Below, piece by piece: positions 1-5,555 of a stretch of 6,061 nt of DNA. The position numbers and the translations under genes are program-made. The notes under the pieces were generated by a model that had not been told where the DNA came from, made no database searches, and saw only the letters and a program-made list of their open reading frames with translations. This DNA comes from Cyanobacteria bacterium HKST-UBA02 (lineage in GTDB: Bacteria; Cyanobacteriota; Vampirovibrionia; Obscuribacterales; Obscuribacteraceae). The stretch's first letter is position 1; each line of letters begins with the position of its first letter. Location of the stretch: assembly GCA_020431945.1 (NCBI GenBank), contig JAGQHH010000590.1, positions 1 to 6,061 of the forward strand, read 5' to 3'.

Positions 1-880
1 AGGCACCCACGCCCACGAACATTTCGACAAAGTCCGAACCGGAAAGCGACTCGAAAGTACCGTCGGTTTCACCCGCCACAGCCCTGGCGAGAAGGGTCTT
101 ACCCGTTCCCGGAGGACCTTCGAGGATGATGCCCTTCGGCAGTTTGGCACCGAAGAAGGCGTAGAGCTTGCGACGCTTCAGACCGCGCGCGATCCGGCGC
201 ATCTCCTTGATGGCCTCGTCACAGCCGGCGACGTCGTCGAAGGTGACCTTGCGGACGTCGGCGCCTTCAGCTTCGTGGTCGGTAGCCCGGGACTTGGCGA
301 AGCCCATGCCCCCGGCACCGCCAGCGGCACCGCCTTGCCTGTTCCGGTACCAGAAGAAGAGCAGGATGCCGCCCAGGATGAGGAAGGGTCCGAAGGAGAA
401 GAAGAAGCCCCGCAAGGTAGCGGTGCCATCGGTCTCCGCCTTCCAGGCGATGTTCTTTTCCTGCGCCAGGGCGATGACGGCTTCGGTCCCTCCGCGCTCC
501 GGCAGAGTGACATAGTACTTGTTGCCATCGTCCGACCGCAGAACCGTGATCCGGTCGCTGCCGTTGAAGATGGTGATGGACGCGATGGAGTCGGGGGTCG
601 ACTTCATCAGGTCGAAAAGCTCGTGCGCCTGCATGATGCCGATAGGCTTCGGAGCACGGGGGTTGGGACGGCTGGTGGCAGCGCCACTGTCCTTGCTGAC
701 CGACTGGGAGGTAACCGCGGGACGGCCCTTGCCAGTGCGAGGCGTGCTGTGGGTCGTGCTGACGGAGCTGGGGTTACCTCGCTGAATCGGGTTACTATCG
801 ACCAGCACGAATCCAACAAAAGCAGCCAGCAGGACGATGCAAACCATCCACACTGTGAAGTGCTTGTTTTTCGTAGACAT
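1..880 (-). CDS. ftsH: FtsH-type ATP-dependent membrane metalloprotease, N-terminal part
   Basis: The frame is open from the ATG at 880 to the left edge, giving 293 complete codons; the C-terminal part is outside. Seen: a hydrophobic helix at about residues 8-27, an extracytoplasmic stretch of about 130 residues, a second helix at about 158-177, a Gly/Ala-rich linker (183-194), [10 protein letters not shown] (214-223), Walker A GPPGTGKT (255-262), and [14 protein letters not shown] (280-293), which includes the aromatic pore loop. This order is that of FtsH, a hexameric AAA+ protease that extracts and degrades misfolded or short-lived membrane proteins using ATP and zinc. The HEXXH zinc site lies outside the window, so protease activity cannot be confirmed. 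A purine-rich AAAGGG 7 nt before the ATG supports this start. Odd points: residues 31-78 form an S/T/P/R-rich spacer, making the extracytoplasmic part longer than the roughly 70 residues of E. coli FtsH, and several normally conserved AAA positions differ ([22 protein letters not shown]). It is likely a divergent paralogue. It lies 74 nt downstream of the antiporter gene, on the same strand. Confidence 0.93.
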   Translation of the reverse strand, partial: MSTKNKHFTVWMVCIVLLAAFVGFVLVDSNPIQRGNPSSVSTTHSTPRTGKGRPAVTSQSVSKDSGAATSRPNPRAPKPIGIMQAHELFDLMKSTPDSIASITIFNGSDRITVLRSDDGNKYYVTLPERGGTEAVIALAQEKNIAWKAETDGTATLRGFFFSFGPFLILGGILLFFWYRNRQGGAAGGAGGMGFAKSRATDHEAEGADVRKVTFDDVAGCDEAIKEMRRIARGLKRRKLYAFFGAKLPKGIILEGPPGTGKTLLARAVAGETDGTFESLSGSDFVEMFVGVGA

Positions 881-887
881 AATAGAT

Positions 888-893
888 CCCTTT
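888..893 (-). promoter_or_regulatory. Ribosome binding site of ftsH
   Basis: On the minus strand the bases read AAAGGG, followed by seven bases and then the ATG at 880. It is a moderate Shine-Dalgarno match and the only purine-rich element near that start. Confidence 0.6.
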
Positions 894-920
894 ATCTAGA
901 GATTGATAGATATGGACTAT

Positions 921-945
921 GCGGGTGACGCCAGGCGTCACCCGC
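921..945 (-). terminator. Perfect 12-bp hairpin between antiporter gene and ftsH
   Basis: Bases 921-932 and 934-945 are exact reverse complements around a single central A. In RNA this would form a stem of at least 10 GC-rich pairs with a five-base loop. It begins 9 nt after the antiporter stop codon. In the minus direction the bases after the stem are ATAGTCCATATC, so the U-run of a standard rho-independent terminator is missing. It could be a weak terminator, an mRNA 3'-end stabiliser or processing site between two cotranscribed genes, or a protein-binding palindrome upstream of ftsH. The hairpin itself is certain; calling it a terminator is inference. Confidence 0.5.
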
Positions 946-954
946 TTCTATGAG

Positions 955-2958
955 TCAGGCTTTTTCTGCCGGTTTGGCCGCTGTTTTGAAGAGCGGTTTA
1001 GCAGCCTCCACCTGTTCGGAACGTCCCAGGACCATGACCAGGTCGCCGGACGAGAGAATTTCAGTCGCCTCCGGGTTGATTTTCACGTCACCCTTGGGAG
1101 TGCGGACTGCCGCCACTGTGGCTCCGGTTGTCTTGCGCAGCTCGCTGTCGGCAATCGACTTGCCTTCAGAGGGGGAGCCCTTCTCGACACTGTAGACCGA
1201 GACGGACAGACCGAGCGGCACGAGCTGGAGGTTTTCGTGACGATGGTAAGCCTCGAACAGGACCCGGATGAATCCGTCGAACCCGCTCAAAGACTCATTA
1301 ACATACTCGCCCAGCTTCTCGTCTTTCACCTGATAGCGCTTCAGAACCCGCACGAAGAACTCGATGGTAGTCACCAGCTCTTCGGAGAGGACTTCGTTGG
1401 CGCCAACGGCGATGAGGGGCTGGACATCGCTTGCGTGCAGGGCACGAGCGAGGATGTGGACAGACGGATTGAGCCTGTCCACCAGGTCAGTGGTCCGCCG
1501 GACTGTCTTCGTGTCAGCGAAGGTGATGGCTACCACCCTGGCGTGCTCGACCCCGGCGAACTTCAAGACTTCCTGATTGGCGCCGTCTCCGTAGATGATC
1601 AGGCGCCCGGCGCGGCTCTCGGTCATGACCGTGCTGGGGTCGATGTCGATGGCCACGTACGGAATCGAGCTGCGCTCGAGAACATCGGCGAGTTTGCGAC
1701 CCTTGCTCCCGAAGCCGATGATGATCACATGGTCGTTCAGTTTCGTAGAGCCGCCGGGCTCGGCAGGTCTCGTGCCCGTCCGGGGGTTCCAGGGAAGAAC
1801 CCTCTCCAGCGTCTCGATCACTTTCGGCGTTGCCGCGAAGATGAGCGGAGTCACCATCATCGACAAGATCGCCACCGAGAGGAAGAGCTGGTTCGTGGTG
1901 GCATCGATGACACCGGAGGCCAGTCCCACCTTACCGAGCACGAACGAGAACTCGCTGGTTTGACAGAGAGCCACACCGGTCAAGATCGAGACCTTCACCG
2001 AATGTCTGAAGAGTCGAGTCACGCCGGCAGCGATCAGCGCCTTCGTGGACACGACCACCAGCAAGCATGCCCCCACCAGGACAGGCATCTGCACCAGAGT
2101 TCGCACATCGAACAGCATGCCGATGGAGACGAACACCAGGCAGTTGAAGAGCTCCCGAAAGGGAACGATGTCCCCGAGAGCCTGATGGCTGAACTTGGAC
2201 TCGGACAGAAGCATGCCCGCGATGAAGGCTCCCAGGGCCATGGACAGGCCGACATGGGACGTCGCCCAGGCAGTGCCCAGGCAGAGGAAGATAGAGGTGA
2301 GCACGAAGGCTTCTCTCTTCCGGGTCTGAGCCACGTGGTTGAGAATCCAGGGCAGACAGAAGCGAACGATGGTGAAGGCGCAGCCCACGAAGACCAGGGC
2401 CTTGCCGGCAATCCAGACCAGCTCCATCATCTGCACATCTTTGCCGCCCAGGAAGGGCGTGATCAGAACCATCGGCACGATGCAGAGGTCCTGGAAGATG
2501 AGGATGGTCAGGGAGTTGCGGCCATGAGCCGAGTCGAGCTCGTTACGACCCTCGAGAACCCTGAGGACCAGGGCGGTACTGCTGATGGAGAGCAGCATAC
2601 CGATGAAGAACGCCAGGGACGTCGGCACCTTGACCAGGTAGCCGATAGCCACTGTCAGAGCGATGGTGAGCCCGACCTGCAGGGCACCACCGATCAACAG
2701 GAATCGTCGCATTCGCATGAAGTGCGAGATGGAGAACTCGATTCCCAGGGTGAACAAAAGCAGGACGATTCCTACCTCGGCCAGAGCCTCGATCGACGAC
2801 ACGTTGTCGACGAATTTGAAGCCGTATGGTCCGAGGAAGACGCCGGTTACAAGAAAAGCGAGAACCGCCGGGAGATTCAGACGATGGAAGGCGACAACAG
2901 CCACCAGCCCAACTCCGAATATCACCAGCAGGTCCTGCAAGAAGTTGTATTCGTGCAT
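955..2958 (-). CDS. kefB: KefB/KefC-like CPA2 monovalent cation:proton antiporter with RCK domain
   Basis: Complete gene of 667 residues. Residues 1 to about 385 are a Na+/H+ exchanger-type membrane domain with about 12-13 hydrophobic segments. It includes LGPYGF (42-47), LFTLGIEF (68-75), LSISSTALVLRVLEG (123-137) and ILIFQDLCIVP (152-162), whose Gln-Asp pair (156-157) is typical of the Kef/CPA2 ion site. A linker leads to an RCK N-terminal (TrkA-N) Rossmann domain at about 410-525, with GFGSKG (415-420) as the GxGxxG nucleotide loop and an acidic strand end at IDID (437-440). An RCK C-terminal (TrkA-C) domain follows at about 575-655. The family moves K+ or Na+ against protons across the cytoplasmic membrane; Kef members are gated by nucleotide and glutathione adducts and acidify the cell under electrophile stress. 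No KefF/KefG partner gene is next to it. A TTG six bases upstream is also in frame, but GGAGGG ends directly against it and lies 6 nt from the ATG at 2958, so the ATG is chosen. The gene symbol is a family guess; ion and ligand are unknown. Confidence 0.95.
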   Translation of the reverse strand: MHEYNFLQDLLVIFGVGLVAVVAFHRLNLPAVLAFLVTGVFLGPYGFKFVDNVSSIEALAEVGIVLLLFTLGIEFSISHFMRMRRFLLIGGALQVGLTIALTVAIGYLVKVPTSLAFFIGMLLSISSTALVLRVLEGRNELDSAHGRNSLTILIFQDLCIVPMVLITPFLGGKDVQMMELVWIAGKALVFVGCAFTIVRFCLPWILNHVAQTRKREAFVLTSIFLCLGTAWATSHVGLSMALGAFIAGMLLSESKFSHQALGDIVPFRELFNCLVFVSIGMLFDVRTLVQMPVLVGACLLVVVSTKALIAAGVTRLFRHSVKVSILTGVALCQTSEFSFVLGKVGLASGVIDATTNQLFLSVAILSMMVTPLIFAATPKVIETLERVLPWNPRTGTRPAEPGGSTKLNDHVIIIGFGSKGRKLADVLERSSIPYVAIDIDPSTVMTESRAGRLIIYGDGANQEVLKFAGVEHARVVAITFADTKTVRRTTDLVDRLNPSVHILARALHASDVQPLIAVGANEVLSEELVTTIEFFVRVLKRYQVKDEKLGEYVNESLSGFDGFIRVLFEAYHRHENLQLVPLGLSVSVYSVEKGSPSEGKSIADSELRKTTGATVAAVRTPKGDVKINPEATEILSSGDLVMVLGRSEQVEAAKPLFKTAAKPAEKA

Positions 2959-2964
2959 AGGCAA

Positions 2965-2970
2965 CCCTCC
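2965..2970 (-). promoter_or_regulatory. Ribosome binding site of the antiporter gene (decides the start)
   Basis: On the minus strand this is GGAGGG, followed by six bases (TTGCCT) and then ATG at 2958. It directly abuts the in-frame TTG at 2964, which rules that codon out as a start. It is flanked by CAAC (2977-2980 region) and GTTG (2962-2965) on the minus strand, which could pair weakly across it. Confidence 0.75.
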
Positions 2971-2994
2971 GGGCTAGTTGGAGTCCAGATAAGC

Positions 2995-3018
2995 CCCGAA
3001 GCCGCTAAGGGCTTCAGG
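2995..3018 (-). promoter_or_regulatory. Leader hairpin 37-60 nt upstream of the antiporter start
   Basis: Bases 3010-3018 and 2995-3003 pair over nine positions when read as minus-strand RNA (CCUGAAGCC with GGCUUCGGG, one U-G pair), around the six-base loop CUUAGC. No U-run follows, so it is not a terminator. It lies inside the presumed untranslated leader, close to the ribosome binding site, and could influence translation or mRNA decay. The function is inferred. Confidence 0.45.
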
Positions 3019-3034
3019 CGCGGATTTTGGTAAT

Positions 3035-3074
3035 CAGACGCGGAGCGCACAGAGTGATGGGCGCCGGGCGTCTG
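3035..3074 (-). promoter_or_regulatory. Second leader stem-loop upstream of the antiporter gene
   Basis: CAGACGC (3035-3041) and GCGTCTG (3068-3074) form a perfect seven-pair base stem. Inside it, GG/CC and CGC/GCG pairs can extend the stem past small internal loops to an apical loop of about a dozen bases. It sits roughly 75-115 nt upstream of the antiporter start. No T-run follows on either strand, so it is more likely a structured leader element than a terminator. It matches no riboswitch class I can recognise. Confidence 0.4.
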
Positions 3075-3223
3075 CTTGCGAAAAGCCACGCCGAGTAAGA
3101 ATTCGAATCGACTCAGTTCGAAAGACAGGTGTTACCCGCGCGACAGTATTGCGCCGGTGCAGGGTTCGAATAAGTGAGCAGCAGTTCTTTTAGAAGTTTC
3201 TTGTTGGTGAGATACGGAATGTG

Positions 3224-3253
3224 GATATATCTAGATATCTGACTTCATGACAA
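3224..3253 (-). promoter_or_regulatory. Candidate sigma70-type promoter of the antiporter gene
   Basis: On the minus strand, TTGTCA (3248-3253, five of six consensus bases) is followed after 18 bases by TATATC (3224-3229, four of six). Transcription would begin near 3217 and give a leader of about 260 nt that contains both hairpins. The spacing is acceptable but AT-rich sequence produces such matches by chance, so this is tentative. Confidence 0.3.
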
Positions 3254-3520
3254 CTAAAGCAATAGTTGAGCAGGTGATAGTTTTCTGACAAATACTGTAT
3301 ACATAGGTCCTCGAATCCGTGATCTGACATGGTTTCAGGCTTGAAAGCTTCTAGCCCAGCTACGCTAGGATCTCAGCACTAAGAAACATAAAGCGATTGT
3401 TAAGACCACCGAAACCTTGAAATTATGAGCTCGGGCTAACAAACCATCTGTTGTCCGGAACCATGATCCGCCACCATCTGTGACATCAATGCTTTTACTA
3501 TATTCTTTCGTTGTTAGCCG

Positions 3521-3567
3521 AAGAAAACGAAATACGGATGGAGCCAGGCGCTACCATCCGTATTTCG
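3521..3567 (-). terminator. Rho-independent terminator of the fumC transcript
   Basis: Bases 3528-3541 and 3554-3567 are perfect 14-base inverted repeats around a 12-base loop. In the minus direction the stem is followed at once by TTTTCTT (3527-3521). It starts 9 nt after the stop codon of the small KOW-like gene, where a terminator for a fumC-plus-small-gene transcript is expected. The plus direction lacks a comparable T-run (AGAAGTCACC), so it acts on the minus strand. Confidence 0.88.
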
Positions 3568-3576
3568 AGAAGTCAC

Positions 3577-3789
3577 CTACTTCCGAGGCGCGTGCTTGAT
3601 CTCAGAGGGATAGCGCTCGATGAGCTCATCCGCCTTCCACCAGCGCGGGCGGATCAGGATATAGGCTCCATCGATGTTGGTGATGAAACCATAACGCTGG
3701 GGCTTGCGATCACCCCAGGCAATCTCCTTGCGGTAACGCAGGATCTCTACCCGGTCACCGACCTGGAAACCACGTTGCTTGGTCTTCAT
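3577..3789 (-). CDS. Small basic SH3/KOW-like protein of unknown function
   Basis: A 70-residue protein that I cannot assign to a named family. It starts MKTKQRGFQVGDRVEIL; the VGDRVEIL segment, followed by a short basic loop (RYRKEIAWGDRKPQR, about 18-32) and GFITNIDGAYILIRPRWW (34-51), has the strand-turn-strand look of a small SH3/KOW-like beta barrel. It ends with a polar helix-like tail, ELIERYPSEIKHAPRK. It has many Arg/Lys residues and several exposed-type Trp/Tyr residues, compatible with RNA, DNA or ribosome binding, but that is inference. An upstream in-frame ATG at 3801 would add four residues (MEKT). The ATG at 3789 is preferred because GGAG lies 6 nt before it. It is 28 nt downstream of the fumC stop on the same strand and ends just before a strong terminator, so it is probably cotranscribed with fumC. 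There is no signal peptide or membrane segment. That it is a real gene is supported by the ribosome binding site, the spacing and the terminator. Confidence 0.78.
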   Translation of the reverse strand: MKTKQRGFQVGDRVEILRYRKEIAWGDRKPQRYGFITNIDGAYILIRPRWWKADELIERYPSEIKHAPRK

Positions 3790-3795
3790 GGTTTT

Positions 3796-3799
3796 CTCC
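3796..3799 (-). promoter_or_regulatory. Ribosome binding site of the small KOW-like gene (decides the start)
   Basis: Minus-strand GGAG, followed by AAAACC and ATG at 3789. The site overlaps the alternative ATG at 3799-3801, which itself has only a weak GAG upstream, so the downstream start is favoured. Confidence 0.6.
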
Positions 3800-3817
3800 A
3801 TTGTTTGCTCGATCCTA

Positions 3818-5218
3818 CTAGCGCCGGGTCATGGACACCGGATCGAGAAGGCTTTTCAACTGCCCGGCAGGCAGGGAAGTCTCGCGCCGGGCGACGTCGA
3901 ACACCGACTCGCCCGTCGCGGTAGCTATCTTGGCGATGCGAGCCGCCTCGTCATAACCGATTACCGGTGCCAGAGAAGTGGCCAGGGCGACGCTGTTGCT
4001 TGCCTGCTGGGGGCCACGCCCGGTCTGCTCGAGACCGTCGATGAGCCTGGTTCGGAAGTTGTTGCAGGCGGCGCTGAGAAGACGAATGGACTGGAGCAGA
4101 TTGTATGCCACCAGAGGAAGCATCACATTCAGCTCGAAATTACCAGCCTGTCCGGCCACAGTAATCGCAGCATCATTGCCGATCACCTGCACCGCCACCA
4201 TCAGAACCGACTCGGCAATGACCGGATTGACTTTACCGGGCATGATCGAGCTACCGGGTTGCACCGCTGGAATAAGGAGCTCGCCGAGCCCCGCCCGGGG
4301 ACCGCTGCCCATCCAGCGAATGTCGTTGCCTATCTTGATAAGCGCCACCGCCAGCATCTTGAGCGCGCCGCTTGCGGCAACGGCGTCGTCTACCGAGGAC
4401 TGACCGCGAAAATGATTGGCGGTCTTACGCACCGGCAGGTCGAGATCCTTTGCCAGAAGAGAGCAGACGTCGCGACCGAAAGAGCGCGGCGCATTGACAC
4501 CGGTTCCGACAGCGGTACCACCGACGGTGAGATGAGCCAGTCTCGAAGCAGCCTGCTTGACGGCCTTCCTGGCCTCGCTTACCTGGGCGGCATAGCCCGA
4601 GAACTCCTGACCCAGGGTCACCGGCGTCGCATCGTTGAGATGAGTGCGCCCGGACTTCACGACTTTCCGAAACTGCCGTGACTTCTTGCGAAGGCTGACC
4701 ACAAGGGCGTCCAGCGCCGGCAGAAGGGCAGTCTCGATGAGGGTGAGAGCGCTCAGGTGTAGAGCCGAGGGAATCACGTCATTGGACGACTGGCTGGCGT
4801 TGACATGATCGTTGGGATGAATCGCGGTTCTGTCATCGGCATCGAGACCGGCGATCTCGCGAGCCCGGCGAGCCAGGACCTCGTTCATGTTCATATTCGT
4901 AGACGTGCCGGAGCCGGTCTGAAAGACATCGACGCCGAACTGGTCGAAAAACTTTCCTTCGATAACCTCGCGGCAGGCGGCCTTGATAGCCTCGGCCTGC
5001 TCTCGCGAAAGAATGCCTTCGAGACAGTTGACCTCGGCGGCAGCGAGCTTGATTTTCGCCAGGCCGACCAGGAACTCCTCAGGCAAGCGTAAGTCGCTAA
5101 TGGGGAAATTATCGAGAGCCCTCTTGGTGCTGGCTCCGAAATAGGCGCCTGCTGGCACCGGGACAGTCCCCATGGAATCTGACTCCAGTCGAGTCGAAAC
5201 ATCAGGTGTTGACTTCAT
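3818..5218 (-). CDS. fumC: Class II fumarate hydratase (fumarase C)
   Basis: Complete 466-residue protein, a usual length for the family. It catalyses reversible hydration of fumarate to (S)-malate in the TCA cycle as a cytoplasmic homotetramer without an iron-sulphur cluster. Seen motifs in order: MGTVPVPAGAYFGAST (16-31), GSGTSTNMN (102-110), HPNDHVNASQSSND (134-147), SGRTHLNDATP (189-199) with the His193 that corresponds to E. coli FumC His188, and the superfamily signature GSSIMPGKVNP (322-332) with the catalytic-loop Ser323, Lys329 and Asn331. The MPGKVNP form and GNFELNV (359-365) favour fumarase; aspartases usually have MPAKVNP. A strong GGAGGAG (5224-5230) lies 5 nt before the ATG at 5218 and supports this start over Met16. 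Two TAG codons stand in tandem at the end (3815-3820). It is the first gene of a probable two-gene unit with the small KOW-like protein. Substrate choice rests on motifs; an aspartase or other family member is less likely. Confidence 0.95.
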   Translation of the reverse strand: MKSTPDVSTRLESDSMGTVPVPAGAYFGASTKRALDNFPISDLRLPEEFLVGLAKIKLAAAEVNCLEGILSREQAEAIKAACREVIEGKFFDQFGVDVFQTGSGTSTNMNMNEVLARRAREIAGLDADDRTAIHPNDHVNASQSSNDVIPSALHLSALTLIETALLPALDALVVSLRKKSRQFRKVVKSGRTHLNDATPVTLGQEFSGYAAQVSEARKAVKQAASRLAHLTVGGTAVGTGVNAPRSFGRDVCSLLAKDLDLPVRKTANHFRGQSSVDDAVAASGALKMLAVALIKIGNDIRWMGSGPRAGLGELLIPAVQPGSSIMPGKVNPVIAESVLMVAVQVIGNDAAITVAGQAGNFELNVMLPLVAYNLLQSIRLLSAACNNFRTRLIDGLEQTGRGPQQASNSVALATSLAPVIGYDEAARIAKIATATGESVFDVARRETSLPAGQLKSLLDPVSMTRR

Positions 5219-5339
5219 AACAACTCCTCCGGTTGAGGCCGATACGCGGGAATACGCGTGTGAAGCCGGTTAGATGAAGCGAGTAAGGGTTGGTATGTGT
5301 TTTGAGTTTTGAAAAAGTTTGGAAGAAACAGACTGGCAA

Positions 5340-5369
5340 ACAATATCGATTGATATCTTCTGATTTCAA
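5340..5369 (-). promoter_or_regulatory. Candidate fumC promoter
   Basis: Minus-strand TTGAAA (5364-5369, five of six consensus bases), an 18-base spacer, then TATTGT (5340-5345, four of six). It would start transcription near 5333 and leave a leader of about 115 nt before the fumC ATG. The spacer contains the short inverted repeat ATATC-GATT-GATAT, possibly an operator. This rests on consensus matching by eye in an AT-rich stretch. Confidence 0.35.
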
Positions 5370-5427
5370 GTATTTTGAATTGCAGAAAGCTTAAGTATCC
5401 ACTATGGTTAGCACTGGCTCTCAAGCG

Positions 5428-5457
5428 GCTCCCGGAGCGGGCTTCGCCCGATTTTCT
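5428..5457 (+). terminator. Small GC hairpin plus T-run, terminator- or attenuator-like
   Basis: CGGGC (5438-5442) pairs with GCCCG (5446-5450) around TTC, and the plus strand continues ATTTTCTT. Just before it, GCTCC (5428-5432) and GGAGC (5434-5438) form another, overlapping inverted repeat. The stem is only five pairs. No plus-strand gene lies upstream in this window, so it would stop transcripts that start in the intergenic region, as an attenuator or the end of a short RNA. A chance hairpin is also possible. Confidence 0.35.
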
Positions 5458-5555
5458 TGACATCGACAAGACTTGCAGAGCTAGTGGAGCAAGCGAAAAA
5501 GTAAGTGAACAGACCAGGCTCGAATCAGCTAATAGTCAAGTACCGGTTGCGGGTC

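Larger units (their letters stand above)
2959..3520. other. Intergenic region: structured leader and upstream region of the antiporter gene
   Basis: About 560 bases without a convincing coding frame on either strand. From 2995 to 3074 there are two hairpins in the leader direction of the antiporter. Three TTCGAA sites lie between 3102 and 3170, a possible promoter at 3224-3253, and a 12-base palindrome ATATCTAGATAT at 3227-3238. The right half, about 3180-3520, is visibly richer in A+T. It contains a 9-base direct repeat ACCATCTGT (3443-3451 and 3473-3481) and a 9-base inverted repeat (3434-3442 with 3511-3519), both of which could be chance in a stretch this long. I see no tRNA-like cloverleaf and recognise no riboswitch consensus. 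Confidence 0.6.
5219..5504. other. Divergent intergenic region between fumC and the PH-like membrane protein gene
   Basis: No coding frame is supported here. The part next to fumC holds its leader, with CGCGTAT repeated twice within 17 bases (5236-5259 region) and CCGG tetramers on both sides. The middle (about 5290-5400) is rich in A+T and contains promoter-like sequences in both directions. At 5428-5457 two short GC-rich inverted repeats are followed on the plus strand by TTTTCTT. I see no further structure. Confidence 0.55.

Noticed and set aside
168..928. Several plus- and minus-strand frames over the ftsH region
   Set aside because: They overlap the FtsH frame, which carries Walker A and the pore loop; their products are compositionally biased shadows.
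919..3033. A 704-codon open frame on the plus strand opposite the antiporter gene
   Set aside because: Its translation is low-complexity, rich in H, Q, E, D, G and R, with no membrane helices or known motifs. The minus-strand frame is a clear CPA2 antiporter with a ribosome binding site. The plus frame is a by-product of the codon use of the real gene.
3150..3180. GGGTTCGAAT resembles a tRNA T-arm
   Set aside because: The flanking bases do not pair as a T-stem, and no acceptor or anticodon arm can be found around it.
2959..3217. c-di-AMP (ydaO-type) riboswitch before the antiporter gene
   Set aside because: The position and gene type would fit, but I could not find the conserved sequence blocks of that class in the leader.
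3434..3519. A 9-base inverted repeat (3434-3442 and 3511-3519) enclosing two ACCATCTGT direct repeats, reminiscent of a small mobile element
   Set aside because: Matches of nine bases are expected about once by chance in a stretch of some 600 bases, there is no target-site duplication, and the right arm borders the terminator of the neighbouring unit.
3511..4681. Open frames of 137 and 300 codons on the plus strand over fumC and the small gene
   Set aside because: They are antisense to clearly coding frames, start at poor sites without ribosome binding sites, and show no family motif.
5215..5469. Minus-strand frame of 84 codons in the fumC upstream region
   Set aside because: It overlaps the fumC start and ribosome binding site, contains no recognisable motif and lies in the candidate promoter region.
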